Below, piece by piece: positions 1 through 9,550 of a DNA stretch of 64,000 nt. The notes under the pieces are model-generated. The model was not told where the DNA came from, made no database searches, and was given only the letters and a program-made list of their open reading frames with translations. The stretch comes from CAZPHU01 sp964419255 (lineage in GTDB: Bacteria; Fibrobacterota; Chitinivibrionia; Chitinivibrionales; CAYFVL01). How positions within the stretch are numbered: the stretch's first letter is position 1; each line of letters starts with the position of its first letter. Position numbers and translations under genes: made by a program. The stretch spans positions 53,936 through 117,935 of the forward strand of contig CAYQOU010000002.1 of assembly GCA_964419255.1 (NCBI GenBank), given 5' to 3'.

Positions 1-131
1 ACACGACACGCCTTTCGAACAACCGTAGAAAAGGCCTTCTCCAGGGTACTCTGGATACTAACCGCATCGAGTTGCGATTGCCAGCCGGAATAACATGCTC
101 CATTGTATTCCACTCTGAAGAAGAATCGCAC
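1..131 (-). CDS. truA: tRNA pseudouridine synthase A, N-terminal part (cut by window edge)
   Basis: Reading the minus strand from a GTG at 131-129 gives an open frame to the window edge. Its first residues include EYNGACYSGWQ and then a run ending SIQSTLEKAF. This matches the start of TruA, which modifies U38-40 of tRNA anticodon arms; the family begins with a (V/I)EYDGxxYxGWQ motif followed by a VQxxLExAL helix. The GTG overlaps the holA stop codon by one base (TAGTG), so the two genes are translationally coupled, with AAGGA a few bases upstream as ribosome binding site. Only about 43 codons are visible, so the catalytic Asp lies outside the window. The identification rests on the N-terminal motif alone. 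Confidence 0.8.
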   Translation of the reverse strand, partial: MRFFFRVEYNGACYSGWQSQLDAVSIQSTLEKAFSTVVRKACR

Positions 132-1267
132 TATACTTTTTCCTTTTCACACAGCTCCGCCACCCGAACGATACGATAACAAAGTAATTCGACTTCATAC
201 CGTGAAGCCTCGCATCTGCCCGTTTTTACGCCTACATCGAATTCACGTAACCAGTAGAATATTTGCTTTAGATGGTGTTCTTTAAATGAGCGGGCGTGAC
301 GAACGATGTCGGACAAAACGATCACCGGGTAGGCTTTCTTGACCGGATCTGAAGCAGTCAACAGCCCGGAGGCTACACCGATTTCATGGGCGAGCTCATT
401 TTTTTGGGTATAATGTAATGAATCGCTCAGATAAGAGCCCATTTTCTCAGGATTAGCCACCGCAAAGGCCCGGATGCGAAATAATGCCCAGAAATGGCGG
501 AAGGTAGCATATACAAATGAAGGCCCCGAAAACGAAGCGGCAAATAAGGAATCCAGTATACTCAGGCATCGCACAAAATCCTTGGCCCCCAACGCTCGTG
601 ATAGTTCGAAAAAATTCTTCTCTCGGGTTGCGCCGGTTATGCTCATGATAGCATCTTTGTTTATGGGAACTCCGGGAGATAAATGAATATCGATCTTCTG
701 TAATTCAGAATAGAGCATATCCAGCTCCGAGCCGACTAATTCTATGAGACATTCCGCATCAGATTTACTCATTTTTCGTCCAAAGAATACAGGCACCTGT
801 GAGATTAGCCAGTCGGCGATTTTGTAATCCGGTGGCCTGCTATATTCATACAGAGCCACTTTATCCGGAACGGATTTCATCTGTTTTTTAACCGCCAGTG
901 CATCCAGAATCTTTCCAGCTCCATCCTTGCGTTTCTGATTAACATCGATATCGGCTATGCAGTATATATCCGGCGGCGCCATCTCTATCACCCGAGCCAA
1001 TTGCTTGAGTTCACCGTCGGACAGTTCATTCAAATGACGTATGTGAAACAGACGGTTTTCCTGAAAAAGTGAGGGCGTCATCATTCTTTCGGCAAAGCTG
1101 GAGAACGATTCAGTACTCGAATCAAACCGCTCTTCAGTTATGCTTTCATTATCAGCAAAAAGTTTCTCAATGATTTCTTCGCGCACCGCTTCTCGGGTGA
1201 TTGTATCGCTACCAGCAAGAAACGAGAAATGAGAAGGCCTGCCTTTAATCATCCCGCTTTTTCTCAT
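131..1267 (-). CDS. holA: DNA polymerase III delta subunit (clamp-loader subunit)
   Basis: The 378-residue protein resembles HolA, the clamp-loader subunit that opens the beta sliding clamp. It starts with an AAA+-like strand-helix (HFSFLAGSDTITREAVREE), has the family's middle segment (FFGRKMSKSDAECLIELVGSELDMLYSELQKI) and a C-terminal helical collar domain. As in other delta subunits, no intact Walker A motif is seen. It is slightly longer than the usual 330-345 residues. The start ATG overlaps the stop of the upstream Kdo transferase gene by four bases (ATGA), and its own stop overlaps the GTG of truA, so it sits inside one operon. The family assignment is fairly secure; the mechanism is inherited from the family. 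Confidence 0.87.
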   Translation of the reverse strand: MRKSGMIKGRPSHFSFLAGSDTITREAVREEIIEKLFADNESITEERFDSSTESFSSFAERMMTPSLFQENRLFHIRHLNELSDGELKQLARVIEMAPPDIYCIADIDVNQKRKDGAGKILDALAVKKQMKSVPDKVALYEYSRPPDYKIADWLISQVPVFFGRKMSKSDAECLIELVGSELDMLYSELQKIDIHLSPGVPINKDAIMSITGATREKNFFELSRALGAKDFVRCLSILDSLFAASFSGPSFVYATFRHFWALFRIRAFAVANPEKMGSYLSDSLHYTQKNELAHEIGVASGLLTASDPVKKAYPVIVLSDIVRHARSFKEHHLKQIFYWLREFDVGVKTGRCEASRYEVELLCYRIVRVAELCEKEKV

Positions 1268-2523
1268 ACTATCAATTGCTCCAGAAAGTGTACCGATTCA
1301 TTCATCGATGCGGAAAACTTCATTTGAGCATCAATAAAAGCCCGTGCCTCTGTTTTCAAAGTCTTTATTATCCGAGAAGCCAGTTCTTTTCCATCCTCTA
1401 CCTGGAAGCCGACACCAGCTGATTGTAATCTGTCACAGCTTTGCTGTTGGGCATGCGTGTGAGGCCCAAAAAAGACCGGTATTCCGTATTGAGCAGCTTC
1501 CCACACGTTGTGACCACCAATCTGAACAAATGTGCCACCAACGACGGCCGCGTCGGCAATCATGTACACCGTTTCGAGTACTCCATATGCTTCAATCACC
1601 GCCACGTGCCAGTCTCTTCCGGCAGAAAGAGCGGTAAGGTGCAAAACATCCGCCGCCAGTTGATTGACAATGGGCATGGTCGATTTGAGGTGCCGTGGTA
1701 CAATAATCCATTTAACTTTCATTCCAGATTCGCGCATCTCTTCACATGCAGTACTGATAATGACAGCTTCATCCTTATGAACGCATCCAACCGTGATCAC
1801 CAGCTCGTCGCCGATCGCAAGATCAGATCTGATTGCTGCCCATTTCTCCTGAGATGGACGCTTTATAACCACATGGCTCTTTAAGTTACCGATAACGCTG
1901 ATATTGTGGCCATCAACGCCCAACTTCTCAAACCGTTCTCCGTACACCTCATTTTGAACGAGAACCGGATTTAGATACTCAAAAAGTGTCCGGAATAAAA
2001 AACCAAAAGTTTTGTATGCTTCGAATGACTTTTCTTCCAGCCGGCCGTTGACTATACCAACCGGCACATTCCTTTTCCGACACACCCATAATAATGCCGG
2101 CCAAATCTCGGTTTCCATGATCCAGACGCGGGATATGGAAAAGCTCTTAAGCATTCTTTTCATTAGAGGAATGGTATCAAAAGGAAGATATCCTATTGCA
2201 CAAGCAGTATCAGGTTTGTTTTTTTCCAGAAACGCGACACCAGTTTCGGATGTCGCTGTGAGTACGTATACAACTCCGGGTTTCTTTTGTTCAAGTATGC
2301 GTAGAAACTGCAGCAACAGTTTAGCCTCGCCTAAAGATGCGGCATGTAACCAGTGCACGACTTTACCATTAAATGGCTTCACGGCATAGGGAAGGCGGTT
2401 TCTTGCCCTCACGTGCATAGTACGTGCCCGTTGTTTACCCAGAAGCGGAATAATACCGTAGCGAAAACAATTTAAAAAGAGACTGTAAACGTGCAAAGCA
2501 AGTGAATTTAGGCTATTTTTCAT
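1264..2523 (-). CDS. waaA: 3-deoxy-D-manno-octulosonic acid (Kdo) transferase
   Basis: WaaA/KdtA transfers Kdo from CMP-Kdo to lipid A precursor at the inner face of the cytoplasmic membrane. The 419-residue protein has the family signatures: an N-terminal hydrophobic anchor (SLALHVYSLFLNCF), the HAASLGEAK segment with the catalytic Glu, METEIWPALL, and the donor-binding GGHNVWEAAQYGIPV motif near residue 360. Length is normal for the GT30 family. It starts two bases after the stop of the REC-GGDEF gene and overlaps holA by four bases. It shows that the organism makes Kdo-containing lipopolysaccharide. Whether it adds one, two or more Kdo residues cannot be read from the sequence. Confidence 0.93.
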   Translation of the reverse strand: MKNSLNSLALHVYSLFLNCFRYGIIPLLGKQRARTMHVRARNRLPYAVKPFNGKVVHWLHAASLGEAKLLLQFLRILEQKKPGVVYVLTATSETGVAFLEKNKPDTACAIGYLPFDTIPLMKRMLKSFSISRVWIMETEIWPALLWVCRKRNVPVGIVNGRLEEKSFEAYKTFGFLFRTLFEYLNPVLVQNEVYGERFEKLGVDGHNISVIGNLKSHVVIKRPSQEKWAAIRSDLAIGDELVITVGCVHKDEAVIISTACEEMRESGMKVKWIIVPRHLKSTMPIVNQLAADVLHLTALSAGRDWHVAVIEAYGVLETVYMIADAAVVGGTFVQIGGHNVWEAAQYGIPVFFGPHTHAQQQSCDRLQSAGVGFQVEDGKELASRIIKTLKTEARAFIDAQMKFSASMNESVHFLEQLIV

Positions 2524-2525
2524 AA

Positions 2526-3989
2526 TTATTGGAATACTGTGACCCTGTTCTTTCCATCCCTTTTCGATTGATACAAGGCCTGATCGGCTTTGCTTATCAG
2601 TTCATCCTTAGGTGTTTTTTCTGATCCATCGTAACAGTCCAAACCGATACTCACCGTATAGGTCACCTGTTTTTGAGAAAAGGTGAAGGGAGTATCAGCA
2701 ACAGCCTCACAGATGCGTTGTGCCATTATCAAAGCCCCCTCGGCATTGGTTTCGGGAAGCACTAAGGCAAACTCCTCCCCTCCGTAACGCGCCAGAACAT
2801 CACCACCCCGAATGGCATCCGATATTCTTCTAGTCAAATCGACCAGTACAGCATCGCCAACCAGATGTCCATACGAATCATTGATCTTTTTGAAATCATC
2901 TATATCTATTAGCGCAAGACAAAAAGGATGTTTATGGCGATTTGCTCTTGCGATCTCTCGTTCGAGAGTTTCATGGAACATACGATGGTTTGCTACACCG
3001 GTGAGACTGTCGGTTTTTGCCTGCATTTTGGCCTGAAGGTCGAGATATCCATGCTCTACAATGGAAGAGGTTATTGAGGCAAATACGTATAGAAACTGGT
3101 TTTTCTGCGCATCAAGTGGCTGGTCTTTTCTGCATACCACACTCAGATAACCGATCGTCTTGCCAAGAACAGAAAGTCCAATGGTAATGGGCTCCAATTT
3201 TTCCACCTCTGAATTGTCGGCCTGCTGCTTCTTACCACTGAAAATGGTAATAGGATAGTCCCCAAGCGGCTGTTTTTCCGTTTCTCTTGTCTCCGCGGCC
3301 AGATCGTCATGAAGTTTTTCTATGAGTGGTTTGATCTGTTTTTCCGTTATCGAGCCGATTCTAGGCATAGCAAACGATTCACGAAAACCAATGAAATCTA
3401 CGGTAATGGCGCAATATTCAGCCTTAAGTTGAGAATTTACCTCCTCCAAAATGACCCGCATAATTTCAGTAGTATCAAGTGAAAGCATCAGTTTGCGACA
3501 GAAATAGTAGAGCGCGGCGACATCATGAAAATGACGCTTAATCTCGGGAACACTCACATCCTCATTTCTCATCAGCATGACACTTTTAAGATGAAATATG
3601 CGGCCGGCAAGCGCTTTTTCAACCTGATACAGAAAATCGTCAACCGATAGTGGCTTTAGCAGGTATGAGGTAACACCCAGATTTATCGCTTCCGCAGCCG
3701 AGTCAATCGACCCGTAGCCGGTTATCATAATTACTTCTGTGTATGGATCTTTCTGTTTAGCACTTTTCAGCACATCTAACCCGGAGCCATCCAGCAGTTT
3801 CAAATCGGTAATAACCAGATCGTAGCTGATTGAATTGATTTTCTCAATGCTTGATGCGACAGATTCTGCCACATGGATCATGTCATACGTATCTTCAAGG
3901 GCACGCTTCAGGAAGTTGCTAACAACAGGATCATCATCTACAATAAGAATTGAACAATCTTTAGGCTTTTTAACATCTTGGATAGTCAT
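2526..3989 (-). CDS. response regulator with GGDEF (diguanylate cyclase) output
   Basis: The 487-residue protein has an N-terminal receiver domain (residues about 13-130; acidic DDD at 18-20, phospho-acceptor Asp62 in VITDL, and the K of LLKPL). A GAF-like linker follows at about 160-315, and a C-terminal GGDEF domain at about 325-487. The active-site motif is GGEEF (403-407), which is competent in known cyclases. A product-inhibition I-site RGGD (394-397) sits five residues upstream. It should make cyclic di-GMP under control of phosphorylation by an unlinked histidine kinase; no kinase gene is seen nearby. It is the first gene of the run leading to waaA, holA and truA. The GAF assignment is only from pattern and spacing. 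Confidence 0.92.
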   Translation of the reverse strand: MTIQDVKKPKDCSILIVDDDPVVSNFLKRALEDTYDMIHVAESVASSIEKINSISYDLVITDLKLLDGSGLDVLKSAKQKDPYTEVIMITGYGSIDSAAEAINLGVTSYLLKPLSVDDFLYQVEKALAGRIFHLKSVMLMRNEDVSVPEIKRHFHDVAALYYFCRKLMLSLDTTEIMRVILEEVNSQLKAEYCAITVDFIGFRESFAMPRIGSITEKQIKPLIEKLHDDLAAETRETEKQPLGDYPITIFSGKKQQADNSEVEKLEPITIGLSVLGKTIGYLSVVCRKDQPLDAQKNQFLYVFASITSSIVEHGYLDLQAKMQAKTDSLTGVANHRMFHETLEREIARANRHKHPFCLALIDIDDFKKINDSYGHLVGDAVLVDLTRRISDAIRGGDVLARYGGEEFALVLPETNAEGALIMAQRICEAVADTPFTFSQKQVTYTVSIGLDCYDGSEKTPKDELISKADQALYQSKRDGKNRVTVFQ

Positions 3990-4135
3990 TATCTACTCTA
4001 TGCTTTGCACCTGGTTGCATTCACGAGGTTAATTGTGGGGGGCATGGGAGTACAATATAACTCTAATATACTAATTGAAATGCGACCGGATCAGGCACTT
4101 TTTGAACAGAATGGTTCATATAACAAAATAATGGT

Positions 4136-4164
4136 TTGACTTTATCAGCCTCTCAAGCTATTTT
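4136..4164 (+). promoter_or_regulatory. sigma-70-type promoter for the lipoprotein/PorV operon
   Basis: TTGACT (4136-4141), a 17-base spacer and TATTTT (4159-4164) lie about 60 bases upstream of the ATG at 4225. Predicted transcription start is near 4171. This is a motif match only. Confidence 0.5.
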
Positions 4165-4224
4165 ATTTTTCCATAAAAGCGGTATGGAGTAAACACATTT
4201 AATTTCAACAAGATAGTTACTACC

Positions 4225-5415
4225 ATGAAAACAATCAACTTACTATATGTTCTTCTCATGGGCATTGGTGTCTTTATTTCCTGTAGCGAAAACCCATTCG
4301 ATTCCACCACGGATCTTGGTAAAGATATAATAGAAGATTTCGATTCTACGATAACCGATTTCGATCGAAATTTCAAGACCGTGCAGCTTGAACTGGAAGT
4401 TTTATCCGACACGACCATTTTTCTAGAATCAGGTGATTTCCCGGCAGGTGTTCGTTCCTCTTCACCTTTTCGTGTCGGTATATGGGAAAACGAAAAAGCA
4501 ACCACATATCTGGAATTCGATGGAAGAACATTTTTAAGCACATTTAGAGAGACAGAAGACAGCCTGACAGAAGACAGCCTGCAGCTGAGACTTAATTTCA
4601 CCGACACTCTGGAAGAAATATCTCTTCATGTTCTTTCCGGCACTATCGATTCGTCCTATTCTTTTTCTGACCTTCATGAATATGAGACAGACAGCCTCGC
4701 ACCAGATAGTATTCTGGCCCTGGAGGCAACTTTTGATCTGGCCTCCCTTGTAGAAGAGATTGCCCAAAGAATTCAGGACGGTCTTATCATTGAAGAAGAT
4801 AACGATGAGGTCGATACCACCTATCCGGATGTCGCATTTCTGATAAAATCCGACTCTCCGGTAAATGGCATTCAGGATGCGAACCTGACATTTGTCACCA
4901 GAGATGGCGAAGATATAGAAGAAACAGAAATCGATTTTCAGGGGGCTCTTTTCGATGTTAATGTCATAGATGCGGATGATAACCCCGTGTCGTCACTGGC
5001 TACCGATCGCACGGCAATCCTAGCTATTGATTTTGCTCCACTGTGGGATGTACTTCTTGATGATACCGAAGAAATGACCTATCAGTCATTTTTAGTCACT
5101 GAACTTACGATCCGGGCTGATGCCGTTGCGAACCTTAGTCCCCAGGACAGCGCGATTGTGTTTACGTATGCTCTTGAGCCGTCTATTGTTGCAAATGACA
5201 CCGATCTTGCCAACCTGGGAAGTATTCAATTAAACCCGGACTCGACTACAGCCGTACTTAGAATAGAACGATTCCTAAACACCATATCGGGCACACCCGA
5301 AACTGCTTACCTTCATTTGCCAATAAACTCCAATGCGAATGAACTATTTAGTAAAATCAATTGGCATCCTATGGAAGAGGTTTCCATACGGGCTGTTTTA
5401 ACCACTCCACGGTAG
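4225..5415 (+). CDS. predicted lipoprotein of unknown function
   Basis: The 396-residue protein begins with a lipoprotein signal peptide ending in VFIS-C (Cys at about residue 20), so it should be lipidated and exported. The mature part is acidic and Ser/Thr-rich with repeated short beta-strand patterns, suggesting an all-beta extracytoplasmic domain; no catalytic motif is recognised. It is followed after six bases by a PorV-like barrel gene. The pair may work together at the outer membrane, for example as a lipoprotein partner of the barrel, but this rests on linkage only. The start fits a promoter at 4136-4164; the ribosome binding site is weak (AAGATAG). Confidence 0.8.
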   Translation: MKTINLLYVLLMGIGVFISCSENPFDSTTDLGKDIIEDFDSTITDFDRNFKTVQLELEVLSDTTIFLESGDFPAGVRSSSPFRVGIWENEKATTYLEFDGRTFLSTFRETEDSLTEDSLQLRLNFTDTLEEISLHVLSGTIDSSYSFSDLHEYETDSLAPDSILALEATFDLASLVEEIAQRIQDGLIIEEDNDEVDTTYPDVAFLIKSDSPVNGIQDANLTFVTRDGEDIEETEIDFQGALFDVNVIDADDNPVSSLATDRTAILAIDFAPLWDVLLDDTEEMTYQSFLVTELTIRADAVANLSPQDSAIVFTYALEPSIVANDTDLANLGSIQLNPDSTTAVLRIERFLNTISGTPETAYLHLPINSNANELFSKINWHPMEEVSIRAVLTTPR

Positions 5416-5421
5416 GAATAT

Positions 5422-6636
5422 ATGCGATCAATCTACATAGCAACAGTTACTTTGTCACTCTGTGCATTTCAATTAGCCGCTCAATCGGTGCTTTCTCTTC
5501 AATACCCATTGGGGTTACCAATCAATCCTACTTCGGGAATGTCATCTAATATGGGAGGAGCTGGAGTGGGTATGGCCAACCCAAACCAAATTCTGCTCAA
5601 AAACCCGGCTAACCTTGGAATAATAGATCAGACCACGTTTTCTTCCTTTATCTCCCTCGATTTTCTTCAAATACGAGATGAGGATAGAAACACCGAGCAT
5701 TTTCAGCTTGTTCCAGAACAGGTCTCTTTCGCATTTCCGGTGGGGATGTTCGGAACTATTGGCTTTGGTGTATTGAACCAGACTGATGCGACGGTGAAGT
5801 TTGAGTTACCCTCAGAGGATGTCGGCAATGAACTGGAAGGCCAGTTGGCTTTGGATCGCGAAGGTGGACTTACCAGCTGGCAGCTGGGGTGGGGAAGAAA
5901 CCTTGATCGCTGGATTCATCTTGGAGTCGCCTATCAGCGTCTCTACTTTAACCTTAACAGCACTGAAATCAAACAAATACCGGAACTTGAGGCCGCTATG
6001 GCCAGAGACAGCACCTATCTGCAATATCGTGGTAACGGTATACGACTTGGCATACTCGTCCCCCTGGGAGATCTAACTGCCGGCATGAGCTGGAACTATG
6101 TTTTTGATGGTGAAGCGGATGTCAGAAGTGTAACGAAATTAAGTTCCGGTAATACAACAGTGGCAAATACCGACAGCAGCTACGAGCTTGATTTTATTCT
6201 CCCCCCCACTTTCACCGTTGGCGCTGCTTATCAGATTAATCCACAATGGCTGACGGCCGTGGATGTGAGCCTGACACAATGGAATCAGTTTAAGTCCGGC
6301 GGCCCGATTTCCAAGCCGCAACGGGACAATACAATGGAGTTAGGCCTCGGGACGCAGTTTATTCCTTCGCCCGAAGCTCTCTCACCCGAATACTGGGAAA
6401 CGGTACAATACCGTGCTGGATTCAGATACGATCAGCTCCCAGATGAGAATAGCATGAATTTTGCTATATCGCTTGGGGCAGGCTTACCGCTTCGAGCTGG
6501 AGGCCTGTTGGATGTTGTAGCCAAACTGGGTAGACGCACAGATGACTCCTATTCGGAATATTCTGAAAATTACATCCATATCGGCCTGGGCATTAACGGT
6601 GGCCGAGCCGGGCGCAACGCATACGAGGGTAATTAA
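5422..6636 (+). CDS. PorV/FadL-like outer-membrane beta-barrel protein
   Basis: A signal peptide (MRSIYIATVTLSLCAFQLAAQ) precedes a 380-residue region of alternating hydrophobic/polar strands rich in Gly and aromatics. Near the mature N terminus is MGGAGVGMANPNQILLKNPA, the pattern of PorV/UPF0164-type barrels (a Gly-rich helix followed by an N-P-A turn). The C terminus (YIHIGLGINGG) looks like strands. PorV-type proteins bind cargo or lipids at the outer membrane, so a role as a porin, cargo shuttle or anchor is possible but not shown. It is translated directly after the lipoprotein gene (gap of six bases). Two other proteins in the window (18625-19860 and 27229-29595) carry a similar N-P-A segment. 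Confidence 0.75.
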   Translation: MRSIYIATVTLSLCAFQLAAQSVLSLQYPLGLPINPTSGMSSNMGGAGVGMANPNQILLKNPANLGIIDQTTFSSFISLDFLQIRDEDRNTEHFQLVPEQVSFAFPVGMFGTIGFGVLNQTDATVKFELPSEDVGNELEGQLALDREGGLTSWQLGWGRNLDRWIHLGVAYQRLYFNLNSTEIKQIPELEAAMARDSTYLQYRGNGIRLGILVPLGDLTAGMSWNYVFDGEADVRSVTKLSSGNTTVANTDSSYELDFILPPTFTVGAAYQINPQWLTAVDVSLTQWNQFKSGGPISKPQRDNTMELGLGTQFIPSPEALSPEYWETVQYRAGFRYDQLPDENSMNFAISLGAGLPLRAGGLLDVVAKLGRRTDDSYSEYSENYIHIGLGINGGRAGRNAYEGN

Positions 6637-6678
6637 TTGATGTGATCTTATAGGTAGTCTTCACGAAAGGGGGAGTCC

Positions 6679-7602
6679 ATGCAATCAGGTAAGTCTCCAG
6701 AAAACAGTGCCTCCAGTAAGAAAAAGACTATGAACGACCAAACCGAATCGCAAAAGGGTGTTTCCAAGGAAAACACCACAAAAAGTTCATCAATTCCCAG
6801 GGATGTCAAAGGTGAACGGAGTATAAAAAAAGCCGGCTCCACAAGCCCCTCTTCCAAAACACCGGGAGCTACCAGCGCCAAAACCGAAGAAGAGCATAAC
6901 CGCCTGTCTGGTGGTGCTATGAGGCGCAATTCGTGGTCTCCCGCATCTTTTGTACCGGCTGCTTATGCCGAACGTCAGAGCAAAATGGCACCACGTTATT
7001 TTTTCAATACCAGCATTCCACAATCTTATCATCAATCGTACTTCAGAGCCATGGCACGTGATCCTGAATGGATTTTCGCATATTGGGAAATAAATCCTGA
7101 TCAAATTCAGAAAGCTAAATCATCTCTTGGTGACGATTTCGAGTCTTCCAAAAAGATAATTCGTCTGATTGATGTAACGGTTATACAGTACGACGGCACA
7201 AACTCCTCTTCTTTCACCGATGTCGAGGTCAATGATTTTGCCACCAACTGGTATTTAAAAGTTCCTCAGTCCGATCGAAGTTACTTGCTTGAAATCGGTT
7301 TTTTATCTCCACGAGGCTGTTTTGAGGTTCTTATTCGTTCAAATGTAGTACAGATCCCGCGTGCTAAGCCCAGCACGAATACTGAGAGCGAATGGAACAC
7401 TGTCGACACAGATGAATTATTACGCCTGTCCGGTCTGAATAGAATTCAGATCGGGGCAAGCGAAAGCATGGTTCTTCAACAATTGGAAAAAAAAGCCAAG
7501 TACAATAGCCCTCTATCGATGGAGCAAATCGGCGCGAGTGAAAATGTGCTTTTGCAGGGAGCAAGCGAGCAACTCAGCTCCGACTGGTTCGCAAATCGTT
7601 AG
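6679..7602 (+). CDS. DUF4912 domain-containing protein
   Basis: This 307-residue cytoplasmic protein has a low-complexity basic/Ser-rich N terminus (about residues 1-100). The DUF4912 core follows at about 110-240, recognisable from RAMARDPEWIFAYWEI and the later LKVPQSDRSYLLEIGF. DUF4912 proteins are often encoded beside GH57 (DUF1957) alpha-glucan enzymes, as here, and are suspected carbohydrate-binding partners; no enzymatic role is established. The C-terminal part contains two copies of an IGASE motif (QIGASESMVLQQ and QIGASENVLLQ), a short internal repeat of unknown use. A strong intrinsic terminator follows the stop codon. GGGGGAG upstream of the ATG at 6679 supports the start. Confidence 0.85.
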   Translation: MQSGKSPENSASSKKKTMNDQTESQKGVSKENTTKSSSIPRDVKGERSIKKAGSTSPSSKTPGATSAKTEEEHNRLSGGAMRRNSWSPASFVPAAYAERQSKMAPRYFFNTSIPQSYHQSYFRAMARDPEWIFAYWEINPDQIQKAKSSLGDDFESSKKIIRLIDVTVIQYDGTNSSSFTDVEVNDFATNWYLKVPQSDRSYLLEIGFLSPRGCFEVLIRSNVVQIPRAKPSTNTESEWNTVDTDELLRLSGLNRIQIGASESMVLQQLEKKAKYNSPLSMEQIGASENVLLQGASEQLSSDWFANR

Positions 7603-7620
7603 ATTCCTCCTTCAGTTAAT

Positions 7621-7651
7621 AAGGATGCCTTTAAAAGGCATCCTTTTTTTT
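7621..7651 (+). terminator. rho-independent terminator after DUF4912 gene
   Basis: Perfect 11-bp stem AAGGATGCCTT / AAGGCATCCTT with a three-base loop, followed by a run of eight T. It lies only 12 bases before the ATG of the downstream GH57 gene. Confidence 0.9.
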
Positions 7652-7662
7652 GTGGTTAACAC

Positions 7663-9273
7663 ATGGACTTTCATAAGAGGTTACGGCGACCTGCAGGATA
7701 TGTCAGCCTGATTTTACATGCCCATCTTCCTTTTGTTCGTCACCCGGAGTGTGACTATAACATGGAAGAAAACTGGCTTTTTGAAGCCATCAGCGAGACA
7801 TACATCCCACTGTTGATTACTTTCGGCAATCTTCTGGATGATAGGATTGCTTTTCGCATTACCATTTCATTAACCCCGACTCTCTGCTCGATGCTCTCAG
7901 ATGAGTTTCTCCAATACCGATATATACAGTATATCGATCGACTGATTGAGCTGGCAGAGAAAGAAACTATCCGCACAAAATCTGATCCAGAGATAAACAA
8001 GACTGCTCACATGTATTTGGATAAATTCCGGACATGCAAAAGAACATTCGTTGATGTACATGATGGCAACATTCTGGATGGGTTTCGAGATCTACAAAAC
8101 AGGGGCGTGTTGGAGATAATCACCTGCGGAGCTACTCACGGTTTTTTCCCAAACATGATCAAGCAGGAAAAGACCGTACGGGCTCAGATCGATGTAGCCG
8201 TAAAAACACACATGCGTTTTTTCGGCATTCAACCTGCAGGGTTCTGGCTACCGGAATGCGGGTACTTTCCCGGTGTGGAGAAATATCTTGATGAGGCACA
8301 GATTCGATACTTTTTCGTTGATACCCATGGAATCCTCTATGCAGATCCACGCCCGTCATACGGCGTATTCGCACCAGTTATTTGCAGAGGAACTAATGTG
8401 GCCGCATTTGGTCGCGATATGGAATCATCGAAATCGGTGTGGAGCTCACTGGTCGGGTATCCAGGCGATTATGAATATAGAGATTTTTACAGGGATATTG
8501 GTTTTGACCTGGATATGAATTACATCAAACCTTACATTGACCCTATCGGCATAAGAATCAATACGGGGATTAAATATTACAGAATAACCGAGAAAAACTC
8601 CAATCACAAGAAACCTTATGATCATCAGGCAGCATTGCGCAAAGCCGCAGAACATGCCGACGATTTCATGCGTAACCGCCAAAAACAGATCCAGCACCTT
8701 TCTACATTAATGGATCGGCCTCCCATAATTATAGCCCCTTACGATGCAGAGCTGTTTGGACACTGGTGGTATGAGGGTCCCGATTGGCTCAATTATCTGA
8801 TTCGCCGAATTACTTTTGATCAGCATTCTATCGCACTTGCCACTCCCTCAGATTATCTCACCACCTTTCCTACCAACCAGATATCCACCCCCTCTTTCTC
8901 CAGCTGGGGGAATAAAGGATATGCAGAGGTCTGGCTCGACAAAAGTAATGATTGGGTGTATCGTCATCTGCATGCAATCGAGACATACATGACTGAGTAT
9001 GCACGCAAGCACCTTGATGCTGAAGGGCTAACTGAACGGGCACTCAATCAAATGGCACGGGAGCTTCTTTTGGCAGAAAGCAGCGATTGGGCATTCATCA
9101 TGAAAATGGGTACTACGGTTCAGTATGCCGAGCGCAGAACAAAAGAACATGTGGCAAATTTTCTAAAACTGTGCGGACAAATAGACAGCGAATCTATTGA
9201 CAGAAGCTTTCTTGAGATATTGGAATCTCATAATAATATTTTTCCGGACATAGATTTCCGGGTTTATGCCTGA
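7663..9273 (+). CDS. GH57 family (DUF1957) 1,4-alpha-glucan branching enzyme-like protein
   Basis: The 536-residue protein has the features of GH57 branching enzymes, which form alpha-1,6 branches in glycogen-like glucans. It opens with LILHAHLPFVRHPE, contains the segment FWLPECGYFPGVEKYL (the Glu is the expected nucleophile) and later APYDAELFGHWWYEGP (the Asp is the expected acid/base). A helical C-terminal domain follows with the family motif LLLAESSDWAFIMKMGT. Length agrees with bacterial members (about 520-560). The start at 7663 has no Shine-Dalgarno and sits just after the terminator of the DUF4912 gene, but the family start motif allows little change. Activity could also be amylase-like; family assignment is secure, substrate is inferred. 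Confidence 0.88.
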   Translation: MDFHKRLRRPAGYVSLILHAHLPFVRHPECDYNMEENWLFEAISETYIPLLITFGNLLDDRIAFRITISLTPTLCSMLSDEFLQYRYIQYIDRLIELAEKETIRTKSDPEINKTAHMYLDKFRTCKRTFVDVHDGNILDGFRDLQNRGVLEIITCGATHGFFPNMIKQEKTVRAQIDVAVKTHMRFFGIQPAGFWLPECGYFPGVEKYLDEAQIRYFFVDTHGILYADPRPSYGVFAPVICRGTNVAAFGRDMESSKSVWSSLVGYPGDYEYRDFYRDIGFDLDMNYIKPYIDPIGIRINTGIKYYRITEKNSNHKKPYDHQAALRKAAEHADDFMRNRQKQIQHLSTLMDRPPIIIAPYDAELFGHWWYEGPDWLNYLIRRITFDQHSIALATPSDYLTTFPTNQISTPSFSSWGNKGYAEVWLDKSNDWVYRHLHAIETYMTEYARKHLDAEGLTERALNQMARELLLAESSDWAFIMKMGTTVQYAERRTKEHVANFLKLCGQIDSESIDRSFLEILESHNNIFPDIDFRVYA

Positions 9274-9408
9274 ATTCGCTTTTTTTTGCAGGTAACACTC
9301 GACCGATTTGCCGAGGTAGAACAAGACGGCAGGATATGTCGACAGGATTTAACGGACGAGAGACTCACTTTTAAGGAGAAGTCACTCTTTTTGTGAGGGT
9401 AGCATTAA

Positions 9409-9484
<76 letters not shown>

Positions 9485-9550
9485 CAAGGGTCATAAAATA
9501 ACAAAATTCACGATGGTCTAACAAGGTCAATTTAAATGCCAGGTGCATAT

